Below, piece by piece: positions 54,545 through 63,929 of a stretch of 64,000 nt of DNA. How positions within the stretch are numbered: position 1 is the first letter of the stretch; every line of letters starts with the position of its first letter. This stretch comes from Roseovarius sp. EL26 (GTDB lineage: Bacteria > Pseudomonadota > Alphaproteobacteria > Rhodobacterales > Rhodobacteraceae). The position numbers and the translations under genes were made by a program. Where the stretch lies: positions 372,115-436,114 of the forward strand of contig NZ_OUMZ01000007.1 in the NCBI RefSeq assembly GCF_900327775.1, read 5' to 3'. A model generated the notes under the pieces. That model made no database searches and had not been told where the DNA came from. It worked only from the letters and a program-made list of their open reading frames with translations.

Positions 54545-54680
54545 GCAGGATTTCCTGTCGGATCTCTTGTTGTGGCGCGGAAAAATCAGCCCCAAAGAAG
54601 GGGCCGATATACGCGTACCCCACAAGACCGATAAACGCCAACAAGGCCATGTAGACCAGTAGTTTGATAAGTCGATACAT
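54531..54680 (-). CDS. 49-residue single-helix membrane protein
   Basis: MYRLIKLLVYMALLAFIGLV then GYAYIGPFFGADFSAPQQE and a short charged tail. One membrane helix with a positive N-terminus suggests an N-in, C-out protein. CAGGA lies 6 bases before the ATG. Its stop overlaps the TTG start of the exported protein gene, so the two are translationally coupled. Unrecognised by name; I recall similar short genes in Rhodobacteraceae near aroK. Confidence 0.7.
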   Translation of the reverse strand: MYRLIKLLVYMALLAFIGLVGYAYIGPFFGADFSAPQQEIRQEILLETQ

Positions 54681-54806
54681 ATATGTCCTGCCCTAATCTA
54701 TGCCCGATTTTGCATTGGTTTTGTGTAACTTATAACTGGCCTTTTACATAAGATCACGTCATTCAGAGACAAGAGGGTGAATTTTGGCAGGGGAGCGCCG
54801 AAAAAA

Positions 54807-55367
54807 GTGGCTGCGGCGATGAATTGGAAGCTCAAAAAGACGGTTGTACTGGTCGGGATGATGGGTGCGGGTAAAACTGCAGTCGGCAAGGCATTAGCGG
54901 TCAGGCTGAATGCGCCATTTCTTGATTCGGACGCTGAAATTGTGAAAGCGGCAAATCGGACCATCGCAGAGATCTTTGAACGGGACGGCGAGCCGTTTTT
55001 CAGGGATCGGGAAACCGAAGTGATTGATCGATTGCTCGAAGAAGAATGCTGCGTTCTTTCAACCGGAGGGGGCGCGTTTCTGTCAGATAAAAACCGAGCT
55101 CTGATTTCCGATAAAGGTGTCTCGGTGTGGCTGAATGCAGATCTGGATCTGTTATGGTCACGCGTGAAACATAAAAACACCCGGCCTTTGCTTCGTGTGG
55201 CAAAACCATATGCAAAGCTTAAAGAGTTATATGATCAGCGTGTCCCTCTCTATGCGCAGGCAGATCTGAGTGTTCCGGCGCATCCGGATTATTCGATTGA
55301 GATGATGGCAGAGCAGGTTCTTGAGGCGCTGAGCGCGCGGAGCGATGTGATGGAGAAAAATACATGA
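54807..55367 (+). CDS. aroK: Shikimate kinase
   Basis: Makes shikimate 3-phosphate in the pathway to aromatic amino acids. The product has the P-loop GMMGAGKTAVGKAL, DSDAEIVKAANRTIAEIFER (shikimate-binding Asp), the second substrate residues EPFFRDRETEV and STGGGAFL, and the LID region with TRPLL. The start is uncertain: GTG at 54807 has a GGGGAG site upstream, but ATG at 54819 would give a typical length. It is coupled to aroB by ATGA overlap. Confidence 0.94.
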   Translation: MAAAMNWKLKKTVVLVGMMGAGKTAVGKALAVRLNAPFLDSDAEIVKAANRTIAEIFERDGEPFFRDRETEVIDRLLEEECCVLSTGGGAFLSDKNRALISDKGVSVWLNADLDLLWSRVKHKNTRPLLRVAKPYAKLKELYDQRVPLYAQADLSVPAHPDYSIEMMAEQVLEALSARSDVMEKNT

Positions 55368-56479
55368 CCCAAACAGTGCATGTTGGCTTGGGCGATCGCG
55401 CCTATGACATCCACATTGGCCCCGGCCTGCTTGCACAGTCAGGTGGATTGATTGCACCGCTGTTGCATCGGCAACGTGTGGCAATCATTACCGATGAAAA
55501 TGTCGCGGCACTGCATCTGAAAGCCTTGCAAGACGGGTTAGAGGCAGCAGGTATTGCGTCGACGGCGCTGGCACTTCCAGCAGGCGAAGCGACAAAATCG
55601 TGGCCACATTTTGAACGTGCGGTTGAATGGCTGTTGGCCGAGAAGGTTGAGCGTCGCGATGTCGTTATTGCTTTTGGTGGTGGTGTAATCGGCGATCTGG
55701 TTGGCTTTGCCGCATCGGTGTTGCGTCGTGGGGTGCGGTTTGTGCAGATCCCAACCAGCCTGTTGGCTCAGGTTGATAGCTCGGTCGGGGGCAAAACCGG
55801 CATTAACGCACCGCAGGGTAAAAATCTGATCGGTGCGTTTCACCAGCCTTCGTTGGTGCTGGCCGATACTGAAGTGCTGGGCACATTGACGCCACGCGAT
55901 TATCTTGCCGGATACGGCGAGGTGGTGAAGTACGGGTTGTTGGGTGATGCCGCGTTTTTTGAGTGGTTAGAGAAAAATGGCCCAGCCGCAGCAGCGGGTG
56001 ATATGGCGGCGCGGATTGCTGCGGTTAAACGCTCGGTCGAGATGAAGGCCGAGATTGTCGTGCGCGATGAGACCGAACAAGGTGACCGAGCGCTGCTCAA
56101 TCTGGGGCATACCTTCTGTCATGCGTTAGAGGCGGCAACGGGTTATTCTGATCGCTTGCTGCACGGCGAGGGTGTGGCCATCGGTTGTGCTTTGGCGTTT
56201 GAATTGTCGTCGCGCATGGGCCTGTGTTCTCAAGAAGACCCAAGCCGTGTGCGAGCGCACTTGCGTGATATGGGCATGAAAGTAGATCTCAAGGATATCG
56301 ATGGTGCTCTGCCTGATGCCGAAGGTCTTCTGGCATTGATGGGGCAGGACAAAAAGGTTGTCGACGGCCAGTTGCGCTTTATCCTGACGCGCGGCATTGG
56401 AGATGCGTTCGTCAGTGCAGACGTTGACCCAACGCTGGTGAAAACCGTTCTGAAAGAGACGCTTAAGGATCGGACGTGA
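55364..56479 (+). CDS. aroB: 3-Dehydroquinate synthase
   Basis: Converts DAHP to 3-dehydroquinate, the second step of the shikimate pathway, with NAD and a divalent metal. The 371 residues have the NAD-binding region (DVVIAFGGGVIGDLVGFAA), QIPTSLLAQVDSSVGGKTGI with the substrate-binding Lys, and the metal-ligand stretch AGYGEVVKYGLL, later ALLNLGHTFCHALEAATG. The ATG overlaps the aroK stop, an order common in alphaproteobacteria. Confidence 0.96.
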   Translation: MTQTVHVGLGDRAYDIHIGPGLLAQSGGLIAPLLHRQRVAIITDENVAALHLKALQDGLEAAGIASTALALPAGEATKSWPHFERAVEWLLAEKVERRDVVIAFGGGVIGDLVGFAASVLRRGVRFVQIPTSLLAQVDSSVGGKTGINAPQGKNLIGAFHQPSLVLADTEVLGTLTPRDYLAGYGEVVKYGLLGDAAFFEWLEKNGPAAAAGDMAARIAAVKRSVEMKAEIVVRDETEQGDRALLNLGHTFCHALEAATGYSDRLLHGEGVAIGCALAFELSSRMGLCSQEDPSRVRAHLRDMGMKVDLKDIDGALPDAEGLLALMGQDKKVVDGQLRFILTRGIGDAFVSADVDPTLVKTVLKETLKDRT

Positions 56480-56499
56480 CACAAACATCGTGGCAGTCA

Positions 56500-56522
56500 G
56501 CCAATGGCAATTGGCCGTTTTT
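56500..56522 (+). terminator. Terminator after aroB
   Basis: gccaat/attggc stem with a ggca loop, then cg and five T bases. It lies 20-45 bases past the aroB stop and separates it from the cold-shock gene. Confidence 0.55.
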
Positions 56523-56691
56523 ATAAGCTAAGTCTTGCAAAATGCGCCATTGCCAGCCATATGGGCGGTGCTAACGTTATTCTTTTTCGACCCACTGTCT
56601 CCCGATCTTCGGCGTTCAGTCTATCGATCCAGACCAACCACGCCGGGCTGTCGCACTAATGCGGACAGCAACAATTTTGGAGACTACGGAT
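56523..56691 (+). promoter_or_regulatory. Long leader region of the cold-shock gene
   Basis: About 170 bases between the aroB terminator and the cold-shock start. No gene is seen. Long leaders of cold-shock genes often fold to sense temperature, and this size would fit, but no specific structure was resolved here. Confidence 0.4.
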
Positions 56692-56898
56692 ATGGCTACT
56701 GGCACCGTAAAATGGTTCAACACAACTAAAGGCTACGGCTTCGTCGCACCTGATGGCGGCGGCAAAGATGTATTTGTACACATCTCAGCTGTCGAGCGTT
56801 CCGGCCTGACAGGTCTTGCAGACAATCAAAAGATTACTTTTGACATCGAAGCTGGCCGTGACGGTCGCGAGTCTGCGATTAACATCTCAGCGGACTAA
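56692..56898 (+). CDS. Cold-shock protein (CspA family)
   Basis: A 68-residue single-stranded nucleic acid binding protein. The S1-like fold is marked by [15 protein letters not shown] (RNP1) and [14 protein letters not shown] (RNP2). GGAG lies 9 bases before the ATG at 56692; the upstream in-frame ATG would add an unrelated leader. It is a single gene with its own terminator. Confidence 0.95.
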   Translation: MATGTVKWFNTTKGYGFVAPDGGGKDVFVHISAVERSGLTGLADNQKITFDIEAGRDGRESAINISAD

Positions 56899-56921
56899 GC
56901 TTTCCGAGCTTAAGTGTAACG

Positions 56922-56949
56922 AAACGCGGCCCAAAAGGGGCCGCGTTTT
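56922..56949 (+). terminator. Rho-independent terminator of the cold-shock gene
   Basis: aaacgcggccc/gggccgcgttt, an 11-base stem with an aaaag loop, then tttt. It starts 23 bases after the stop, and may also end the arsH message on the other strand. Confidence 0.85.
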
Positions 56950-56954
56950 GCGTT

Positions 56955-57671
56955 TCAGGTAGCGGTCTTCATGTTGACGCGCTTTGACAGCTCTTCCAAG
57001 CTTTCCACACGCTCGGAATATCGATCGACAAGATAGTCTTTCTGACCGCGGGTCAGCAGGGTGAATTTGACCAGCTCTTCCATCACGTCAACGATGCGGT
57101 TGTAAAACGGCGAGGACTTCATGCGACCATCTTCGCCAAATTCGAGAAACGCCTTGGGCACTGAGGATTGATTGGGAATGGTCAGCATCCGCATCCAACG
57201 GCCCAGAATGCGCATTTGATTGACGGCATTGAAGCTTTGTGAGCCGCCACAGACCTGTGCGATAGCTAAGGTTTTGCCCTGTGTGGGGCGGACGCCACCA
57301 ATTGGTGCCAAGGGGATCCAGTCGATTTGGGTTTTCATAATGCCGGTCATCGCACCGTGACGTTCTGGAGAGACCCAGACCATACCTTCAGACCACATCA
57401 CCAGATCGCGTAATTCTGCCACCTTGGGGTGGCTGGCCTCGGAATCGTCGGGTAGTGGCAAGCCCGAGGGGTCAAATAACTGTGTTGCGGCCCCAAACCG
57501 GTTCAGAATGCGAGCCGATTCTTCGGCCAGCAGGCGTGAGTATGAGCGATCACGCAAACTGCCATACAAAAGCAAAATGCGTGGCTTATGCGTTGGTCTC
57601 TCCTGTGGGATCAGTTTTGCCTCATCTACCGGGTGAAAGGCGCTGTCTGTGATGTTGGGCGCGTCACTCAT
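56955..57671 (-). CDS. arsH: ArsH, NADPH-dependent FMN reductase
   Basis: A flavoprotein of arsenic resistance, which oxidises trivalent organoarsenicals. The 238 residues show a flavodoxin-like fold with [18 protein letters not shown] (FMN phosphate loop) and [20 protein letters not shown]. Long N- and C-terminal extensions are as in ArsH and longer than in simple reductases. It is the last gene of the operon arsR-acr3-arsC-arsH and overlaps arsC by 4 bases. Confidence 0.94.
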   Translation of the reverse strand: MSDAPNITDSAFHPVDEAKLIPQERPTHKPRILLLYGSLRDRSYSRLLAEESARILNRFGAATQLFDPSGLPLPDDSEASHPKVAELRDLVMWSEGMVWVSPERHGAMTGIMKTQIDWIPLAPIGGVRPTQGKTLAIAQVCGGSQSFNAVNQMRILGRWMRMLTIPNQSSVPKAFLEFGEDGRMKSSPFYNRIVDVMEELVKFTLLTRGQKDYLVDRYSERVESLEELSKRVNMKTAT

Positions 57672-58087
57672 AGGCGGTTGCCATTCTCATCAAGGATCAT
57701 TTCGCCGTCTTTTTTATACACTGGCCCGGTTGGCCAGTTTTCCAAAAGATCGAGGATCTTTTCGCTGGGGCGGCAAAGCGCTACGCCTTTGGCAGTGCAC
57801 ACAATCGGCCGGTTCACCAGAACAGGATGTTCAACCATCGCATTCAAAAGAACCTCTTGGGAAACAGACGGGTCCGTCAGGCCCAGTTCCTCGGCATTGG
57901 TTTTATACGTGCGCAGGGCATCACGGGGCGTCAGACCGGCGGCTGCAAAAAGCCCCTGTAGCTGCGCTTTGGTCCAGCCTGTGTTCAGATATTCAACAAC
58001 GACGGGATCATACCCCGCCTGACGTATGATATCGAGAACGTTTGATGACGTACCGCAACCGGGATTGTGATGGATAACGATGCTCAT
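57668..58087 (-). CDS. arsC: Arsenate reductase (glutaredoxin type)
   Basis: Reduces arsenate to arsenite with glutathione and glutaredoxin. The 139 residues carry the catalytic Cys11 in [11 protein letters not shown], and the Arg of LVNRPIVC binds arsenate with the Cys. The C-terminal LIDENG-like end ([10 protein letters not shown]) matches relatives. It overlaps acr3 upstream (ATGA) and arsH downstream, so all three are coupled. Confidence 0.95.
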   Translation of the reverse strand: MSIVIHHNPGCGTSSNVLDIIRQAGYDPVVVEYLNTGWTKAQLQGLFAAAGLTPRDALRTYKTNAEELGLTDPSVSQEVLLNAMVEHPVLVNRPIVCTAKGVALCRPSEKILDLLENWPTGPVYKKDGEMILDENGNRL

Positions 58088-59151
58088 TTTTGACCTCGTT
58101 CAGATGGGAACCAATGTTTTGTTTTGTTTGCGAATGCTACCAGTGACAGCATAACTGGAACTTCGACCAGTACCCCAACAACGGTTGCCAAAGCGGCCCC
58201 GGAACCCAAGCCAAATAGGCTGATGGCCACGGCCACGGCCAGTTCAAAGAAGTTTGAAGTACCGATCAGGGCGCATGGGGCGGCCACGTTGAAAGGAATG
58301 CGCCAAGCCCGTGCCGCCCCATAGGCGATAAAGAAGATGCCGTAAGACTGAATCAACAGCGGGATCGCGATCAGCACGATGACCAGAGGACGGTCCAAGA
58401 TGACCTCGCCTTGAAAACCAAAGAGCAGCACCACCGTAACCAGCAGACCAAAGATCGAAAACGGCTGGACCCGGCTTTTGAAGGCATCAACGGCCTCTTC
58501 ACCGCCCTTTTGCACCAGTTTCTGGCGGGTCAGGTAGCCGGCCAGTAGTGGTAGCATGACGTAGAGGCCAACTGACAGCAGTAGCGTGTCCCAAGGGACG
58601 ACAATATCGGTCACCCCAAGAAGGAAAGCTACGATCGGGGCAAAGGCGAAGACCATGACAACATCGTTCACACTGACCTGCACAAGAGTATAGGTGGCGT
58701 CGCCTCGGGTGAGGTTGGACCAGACAAAAACCATTGCCGTGCAGGGAGCTGCTCCCAACAAAATGACACCAGCAAGGTAGGCCTGTGCATCGTCTGGCGG
58801 GATCAAACCGGCAAAGACATAGTTGAAGAACAACACACCAAGTGCGGCCATGGTGAAGGGCTTGATCAGCCAGTTGACGATAAGCGTTACAATCAGTCCT
58901 TTGGGTTTGTCGCCGATCTGACGGATGGAGCTGAAATCTACTCCTACCATCATTGGGTAAACCATTGCCCAGATCAAAACCGCCACGGGCAAGTTGACGG
59001 AGGCAATCTCCAGCGAGGCCAGAAAAGCAAACAGGCTGGGAAATACGTTGCCCAATAATAGACCCGCGCCGATGGCAAGCGCTACCCAGACAGAAAGCCA
59101 TCGCTCAAAGGCTCCAAGCCCCGAGTTTTCAATAACGGATGTGTCGGTCAT
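58084..59151 (-). CDS. acr3: Arsenite efflux transporter Acr3
   Basis: Inner-membrane exporter that pumps arsenite out using the proton gradient. The 355 residues form about ten helices; the conserved [20 protein letters not shown] (Cys) and [20 protein letters not shown] are the Acr3 core. It follows arsR by 26 bases. The C-terminus is short and basic ([16 protein letters not shown]). Confidence 0.95.
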   Translation of the reverse strand: MTDTSVIENSGLGAFERWLSVWVALAIGAGLLLGNVFPSLFAFLASLEIASVNLPVAVLIWAMVYPMMVGVDFSSIRQIGDKPKGLIVTLIVNWLIKPFTMAALGVLFFNYVFAGLIPPDDAQAYLAGVILLGAAPCTAMVFVWSNLTRGDATYTLVQVSVNDVVMVFAFAPIVAFLLGVTDIVVPWDTLLLSVGLYVMLPLLAGYLTRQKLVQKGGEEAVDAFKSRVQPFSIFGLLVTVVLLFGFQGEVILDRPLVIVLIAIPLLIQSYGIFFIAYGAARAWRIPFNVAAPCALIGTSNFFELAVAVAISLFGLGSGAALATVVGVLVEVPVMLSLVAFANKTKHWFPSERGQK

Positions 59152-59177
59152 AAGTTTTCCTTGTCAGAATGTAAGCT

Positions 59178-59510
59178 TCAGCAGTTACAGGCGATCTCAT
59201 TGATCAGGGTTTTGCATTGTTCTGGTTGCCCGCCGCAGCAATCTTCCGTCAAAAAGGCGAGCAGGCCACGCATACCCTCCATATTGGCGAAATAGCGGAT
59301 CATTCGGCCCTCGCGATTGTTGCGCAAAAGACCAGCTTGCGTCAGCACGGCTAGATTGGCGGACATGGTGTTTTGTTTAACGTTAAGCGCTTCTCCTATT
59401 TCACCGGAAAGCATACCGTCGGCGCCTGCACGAACCAGCAAGCGGAATACATCCAACCGGGTTGATTGTGAAAGGGCTGCGAGAGCGAGGAGGGCGTTTG
59501 TCTTATCCAT
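59178..59510 (-). CDS. arsR: ArsR family arsenic-responsive repressor
   Basis: A 110-residue winged-helix repressor. The HTH is SGEIGEALNVKQNTMSANLA. A cluster of Cys near the C-terminus, CCGGQPEQC and the last CNC, probably binds As(III), which releases DNA. No Shine-Dalgarno site precedes the ATG; an operator-like repeat covers the start, so the mRNA may be leaderless. It opens the ars operon. Confidence 0.93.
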   Translation of the reverse strand: MDKTNALLALAALSQSTRLDVFRLLVRAGADGMLSGEIGEALNVKQNTMSANLAVLTQAGLLRNNREGRMIRYFANMEGMRGLLAFLTEDCCGGQPEQCKTLINEIACNC

Positions 59511-59532
59511 ATATCATGAATTATTGATATAT
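59509..59532. promoter_or_regulatory. Probable ArsR operator over the arsR start
   Basis: atatatca-N8-tgatatat, a perfect 8-base inverted repeat overlapping the ATG and the region just upstream. On the minus strand a TTGACT box lies 16 bases before a weak TAATTC, which would put the transcription start at the ATG itself. Confidence 0.6.
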
Positions 59533-59588
59533 TGGGTGAAGTCAATCTAAATTATGTGCTGTTATGAAAGTTTCATGGAACTGTAATG

Positions 59589-59614
59589 AAAAGCGGGATG
59601 ACGTATCATCCCGC
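59589..59614 (-). terminator. Rho-independent terminator of tyrS
   Basis: On the minus strand gcgggatga/tcatcccgc (9 pairs, cgta-type loop) followed by TTTT. It starts 13 bases after the tyrS stop. Confidence 0.85.
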
Positions 59615-59626
59615 AATTTTGATAGC

Positions 59627-60880
59627 TTAGCTTAGCTTGACCAAGGCATGGCGTTTTTTGCCTGCGCTAAGTTTAATGGGCGCAGCAAAAGCAGTGGCAT
59701 CCAGCATCAGACCGGCATCTGTCAGCGGCTCATCATTTAGCTTGGCACCATTTTCGCTGATCAGGCGCTTGGCTTCTTTACCGGATTTCACCAGACCGGA
59801 TTTTACGATCAGTTGCACGATGGAAATACCATCACCCAACTCATCCGCGCTCAGCTCATAGGTTGGCAGGTCGTCTCCAACGCCACCCTTTTCGAACACC
59901 TCGCGCGCAGTTGTTTCGGCAGCGCGCGCCGCTTCTGCACCGTGCAGCAGGGTCGTGACTTCATTCGCCAGAATAATCTTGGCTGCGTTGATTTCAGATC
60001 CCTCCAACGCGCCCAGACGTTTGCATTCATCCAGTGGTAACTCTGTATAGAGTTTGAGGAAACGACCGGTATCTGCATCTGTCGTGTTCCGCCAGAACTG
60101 CCAGAACTGGTACGAGCTGCACATGTCGGCATTCAACCAAACTGCACCATCTTGCGATTTGCCCATCTTTTTACCGTCCGAGGTGGTCAGCAGGGGGGAT
60201 GTCAGGCCATAAATCTCATGATCAAGTACACGGCGTGTCAGGTCGATACCGTTCACAATGTTGCCCCACTGGTCGCTGCCACCCATTTGCAGCAAACAGC
60301 CATAGCGGCGGTTCAGCTCTAAGAAGTCATAGGCCTGCAGGATCATGTAGTTGAACTCGAGGAACGACAGTGATTGTTCCCGGTCCAGCCGCGATTTCAC
60401 CGATTCAAATGCCAACATCCGGTTGACAGAAAAGTGCCGTCCGATGTCACGCAGAAACTCCAGATAGTTCAACCCATCCAGCCACTCGGCGTTATTGAGC
60501 ATGAGCGCTGCATTCTCGGCATCGCTGTCGTAGTCAATATAAGCCGCAAAAACCTTTTTGATTCCGGCAATATTGTCGTCGATCTGATTTTCGGTCAGCA
60601 GCGGGCGTTCATCTGCACGAAACGAAGGATCGCCCACCTTGGTGGTACCGCCGCCCATCAGGGTGATCGGCTTGTGGCCAGTTTTTTGAAACCAGCGCAG
60701 CATCATGATTTGGATCAAGCTGCCAACATGCAATGATTTTGCGGTGGCATCAAAGCCGATATAGGCAGGTGTCACCCCTTTGGTCAGCGCCTCATCGAGG
60801 CCCTGATAATCGGTGCAGTCAGCCAGAAAGCCGCGTTCCATCATGACGGTCATGAAATCCGATTTGGGGTGGTAGGTCAT
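59627..60880 (-). CDS. tyrS: Tyrosyl-tRNA synthetase
   Basis: Charges tRNA-Tyr. The 417 residues include the HIGH-like HVGSL (residues 51-55), the substrate stretch [16 protein letters not shown], the KMSKS loop as KKMGKS (237-242) and a C-terminal S4 RNA-binding domain ([18 protein letters not shown]). It is divergent from anmK with about 60 bases between their starts. Confidence 0.97.
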   Translation of the reverse strand: MTYHPKSDFMTVMMERGFLADCTDYQGLDEALTKGVTPAYIGFDATAKSLHVGSLIQIMMLRWFQKTGHKPITLMGGGTTKVGDPSFRADERPLLTENQIDDNIAGIKKVFAAYIDYDSDAENAALMLNNAEWLDGLNYLEFLRDIGRHFSVNRMLAFESVKSRLDREQSLSFLEFNYMILQAYDFLELNRRYGCLLQMGGSDQWGNIVNGIDLTRRVLDHEIYGLTSPLLTTSDGKKMGKSQDGAVWLNADMCSSYQFWQFWRNTTDADTGRFLKLYTELPLDECKRLGALEGSEINAAKIILANEVTTLLHGAEAARAAETTAREVFEKGGVGDDLPTYELSADELGDGISIVQLIVKSGLVKSGKEAKRLISENGAKLNDEPLTDAGLMLDATAFAAPIKLSAGKKRHALVKLS

Positions 60881-60943
60881 TATGCTTGTCCCAGTGTTGA
60901 TTGCGGGGCATGTATAGGCAGGGTTTTGGCAAAGGAAAAGGCC

Positions 60944-62053
60944 ATGATGAAAGCAGGTCCCATTTGGGCGCTGGGTGCAATGTCAGGCACATCGCTAGAC
61001 GGTGTTGATGCCGCGCTGGTCCATACCGATGGCGAGGTGATTCACGCCTTTGGCGGTAGTGGATATCGGGCCTATTCCGAAGCTGAGCAACTGGCCCTGC
61101 GCGCAGCCCTTGGGAAATGGCAAGATGACGATTGTTCCGAGGCTTTACAGGTGATTCAGCAGGCTCATACAGGGCATCTCGGCACCTTTGAAGGTGCAGC
61201 TCTTATCGGATTTCACGGGCAAACTCTAGCACATGATCCACACGGGCGGGGAACACACCAAATTGGCGATGGCGCTGCTCTGGCCAATGCGCTCGACTGC
61301 CCGGTCGTATGGGATTTCCGGACTGCAGATGTACGGTTAGGGGGGGAAGGCGCGCCATTAGCACCGTTTTATCACTTTGCCTGCGCCAAATGGATCGGGG
61401 CAGAGAACCCTGTCGCCTTTTTGAACCTTGGAGGGGTTGGTAACCTGACGTGGGTCGACCCACAGAAGAAAGCCCCAGATACCCCAGGCGCGTTGTTGGC
61501 TTTTGATACGGGGCCGGCGAACGCGCCAATCAATGATTTGATGATGCAGCGTTTGGGTCGCGCTTACGATCAGGATGGCGCTTTGGCCACGCAGGGCAAC
61601 GTGGTTGTGGACGCGGTTGAGCAGTTCTTGCTGCATCCGTACTTTGATCGCCTCGCCCCGAAGTCGTTGGACCGGGATGAATTCACTGGAATTCTGGAAT
61701 TGGTTGCAGGACTGCCTGATTCCGATGCTGCGGCAACCTTGACCATGATGTGTGCAGCTGCCGTGGCACGTGGTTTGAAACGCTGTCCATCTATGCCAGA
61801 GCGAGTGCTGGTGACAGGGGGCGGACGTAAGAACCCGGTCTTGATGCATATGCTGAACGGCGTTTTGGAGGCTCAAGTTGATCCGGTAGAGGCGGTTGGG
61901 CTTGATGGAGACATGTTGGAGGCGCAGGCTTTTGCGCATCTGGCTGTTCGCGTGCAGCGCGGTCTGCCCACGTCTGGCCCGGGCACAACCGGTGTTCGTG
62001 CAGCGGTGTCCGGTGGGACAATCAGCAAACCATCAGGTAAGGGAGCAAATTGA
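60944..62053 (+). CDS. anmK: 1,6-Anhydro-N-acetylmuramic acid kinase
   Basis: Opens and phosphorylates anhydro-MurNAc from cell-wall turnover, for recycling. The 369 residues show [16 protein letters not shown] near the start (ATP loop), a conserved [11 protein letters not shown], the DTGPANAPI stretch and the VTGGGRKNP end of the sugar kinase fold. The ATG at 60944 has AAAGGA 7 bases upstream; an earlier in-frame start lies inside the tyrS leader. It touches the next gene. Confidence 0.95.
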   Translation: MMKAGPIWALGAMSGTSLDGVDAALVHTDGEVIHAFGGSGYRAYSEAEQLALRAALGKWQDDDCSEALQVIQQAHTGHLGTFEGAALIGFHGQTLAHDPHGRGTHQIGDGAALANALDCPVVWDFRTADVRLGGEGAPLAPFYHFACAKWIGAENPVAFLNLGGVGNLTWVDPQKKAPDTPGALLAFDTGPANAPINDLMMQRLGRAYDQDGALATQGNVVVDAVEQFLLHPYFDRLAPKSLDRDEFTGILELVAGLPDSDAAATLTMMCAAAVARGLKRCPSMPERVLVTGGGRKNPVLMHMLNGVLEAQVDPVEAVGLDGDMLEAQAFAHLAVRVQRGLPTSGPGTTGVRAAVSGGTISKPSGKGAN

Positions 62054-62784
62054 TGGACTACCAACTGGATGATGGGGCTGCAGGTGGGCACAAGTTGGGG
62101 GCCATTGTTCTGAGCACGGATGAAACGCTAGAATTTGAGGCGCGTCAGGTGTTGGAAGGGCAGGGTATTAACCTGTTGCATGCGCGCATCCCCGCGATGG
62201 CGGATGTGACACCAGAGAAGCTTGCAACCATGGCTGATGGGATGACCAGTACAGCGGCTTTGTTGCCAAGCGGGATGAAGGCCATTGCCTATGCCTGCAC
62301 CTCAGGCGCCACCGTGATTGGCCCCAAGGAAGTCGAGCGTCTCGTTCAACAAGCGCATCCAGATGTGCCGGTGACCAACCCGATGACTGCTGTGATCGAA
62401 GCGATTAGGGCTCTTAATGTTAGGCGCATCGCTTTGGTTACCCCTTATGTGCCCAGCGTGACTGCTCCGATGCGGGCTTATCTGGCAGAAAATGGTATTG
62501 AGACCGTCAGCGAGCAAAGTTTTGGCGAAAGTGAAGATTCCACTGTCGCCCGAATTGCTGAACGCAGTACCCGTGATGCCATGCTGCAAGCGGCGCAAGC
62601 TGAGGGCGTGCAAGCGGTGTTTGCCAGCTGTACGAATTTGCGCACATTCGGCGTTGTCGATGAGGTTGAGTCGGAACTGAACCTGCCAGTTATAAGCTCA
62701 AACTCTGCTTTGATCTGGCATTTGCTGAAGCTGGCGGGAATAGACGCCAAAGGCTGGGGGCCCGGGCGGCTTTATGCATTATGA
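62053..62784 (+). CDS. Asp/Glu racemase / maleate cis-trans isomerase family protein
   Basis: A 243-residue protein of the maleate isomerase/arylmalonate decarboxylase type. The two Cys pockets are ACTSGATVIGP (about residue 80) and ASCTNLRTFGV (about 195), which supply the acid/base pair. Other family stretches are VTNPMTAVIEAI and ISSNSALIWHLLKLAG. GGGAG lies 7 bases before the ATG. The substrate is unknown. It sits between anmK and the cystathionine beta-lyase-like gene, overlapping both by one to four bases. Confidence 0.86.
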   Translation: MDYQLDDGAAGGHKLGAIVLSTDETLEFEARQVLEGQGINLLHARIPAMADVTPEKLATMADGMTSTAALLPSGMKAIAYACTSGATVIGPKEVERLVQQAHPDVPVTNPMTAVIEAIRALNVRRIALVTPYVPSVTAPMRAYLAENGIETVSEQSFGESEDSTVARIAERSTRDAMLQAAQAEGVQAVFASCTNLRTFGVVDEVESELNLPVISSNSALIWHLLKLAGIDAKGWGPGRLYAL

Positions 62785-63923
62785 ATAAGTCACCTTTTAA
62801 ATCCGAAACTATTGCGGCACAGGCCGCGGGAGCGGTTGATGCCGCCGGAGCAGGGGTTGTGCCGGGTATCCAACCCGCGACGACATTTTTACGGGGACCA
62901 GACAACGCGCTTTTGCGGGGAGATAAAATTTACGGTCGCGACGACAACGATACCGTACGTCAGGCCGAAGAAATCTTGAACCAACTCGAAGGGGCGGCCG
63001 CGACGTTGTTGTTTCCTTCTGGTATGGCCGCAGCGGCAGCAGTGTTTCGTACTGTGTCGAATGGGGGGCGGGTTGTTCTGCAATCTGGCATCTATTGGGG
63101 TGTTACCAAATGGGCGCAGGATTTCTGTGCGCGGCGCGATATTATGTTGGATCAGGTCGATGCCTCTGATCTGGATGCTTTAAGTACTGCGTGCGCCCAG
63201 CCTGCAGATCTGGTCTGGATTGAAGTACCGTCAAATCCGTGGTTGAAAATCACCGACATCGCGGCAGCGTCTGATTTGGCGCATCGCGCTGGTGCGATAT
63301 TGGCAGTGGATGGGACCGCAGCCCCGCCAACAATGACACAAGCCCTGCAATTCGGGGCTGATATAGTGATGCATTCGGCCACTAAGGCCATCAACGGGCA
63401 CACTGATGTATTGGCGGGGGTGTTGTCTTGCGCAGATGCAGGCAGTGCTGCATGGCAAGCCATCGCGCTGGATCGCCATGATGCGGGCGCCATTATTGGG
63501 CCCTTTGAAGCGTGGCTGCTGATGCGTGGTATACGAACCTTGCCCTTGAGGCTTGAGCGTATGAGCGCGAATGCACAGGCCATTGCCGAATATCTGGCCA
63601 CGCATGACAGGGTCGAGGCGGTCTGGTATCCCGGTTTGCGCGACCATCCAGGGTATGAGCTGGCCAAGCGCCAGATGCAGGGCGGATTTGGTTATATGTT
63701 ATCTGTCGTAGTTAACGGTGGAGAAACTGCTGCACTGGCGGCAATTGGTCGATTGAGCCTGTTTCATCGGGCTACGTCATTGGGTGGGGTCGAAAGCCTT
63801 GTTGAGCACCGCCACTCGATTGAACCGCATTCGGGTATTCCACCGGGCTTATTGCGACTGTCGGTCGGGATTGAGCATATCGATGATCTGATCGCGGATC
63901 TTGATCAGGCCTTGAGGGGCTAA
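62781..63923 (+). CDS. metC: Cystathionine beta-lyase-like PLP enzyme
   Basis: A 380-residue Cys/Met-metabolism PLP enzyme that cleaves C-S bonds, most probably cystathionine to homocysteine. Visible are IYGRDDNDTVRQAEEIL, the aromatic PLP site FPSGMAAAAAVF, the AVDGT loop with Asp and the HSATKAINGHTDVL with the Schiff-base Lys. The ATG overlaps the racemase-family stop by 4 bases, a sign of coupling. The gene name is by likeness; related lyases share the fold. Confidence 0.85.
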   Translation: MNKSPFKSETIAAQAAGAVDAAGAGVVPGIQPATTFLRGPDNALLRGDKIYGRDDNDTVRQAEEILNQLEGAAATLLFPSGMAAAAAVFRTVSNGGRVVLQSGIYWGVTKWAQDFCARRDIMLDQVDASDLDALSTACAQPADLVWIEVPSNPWLKITDIAAASDLAHRAGAILAVDGTAAPPTMTQALQFGADIVMHSATKAINGHTDVLAGVLSCADAGSAAWQAIALDRHDAGAIIGPFEAWLLMRGIRTLPLRLERMSANAQAIAEYLATHDRVEAVWYPGLRDHPGYELAKRQMQGGFGYMLSVVVNGGETAALAAIGRLSLFHRATSLGGVESLVEHRHSIEPHSGIPPGLLRLSVGIEHIDDLIADLDQALRG

Positions 63924-63929
63924 TCAACC

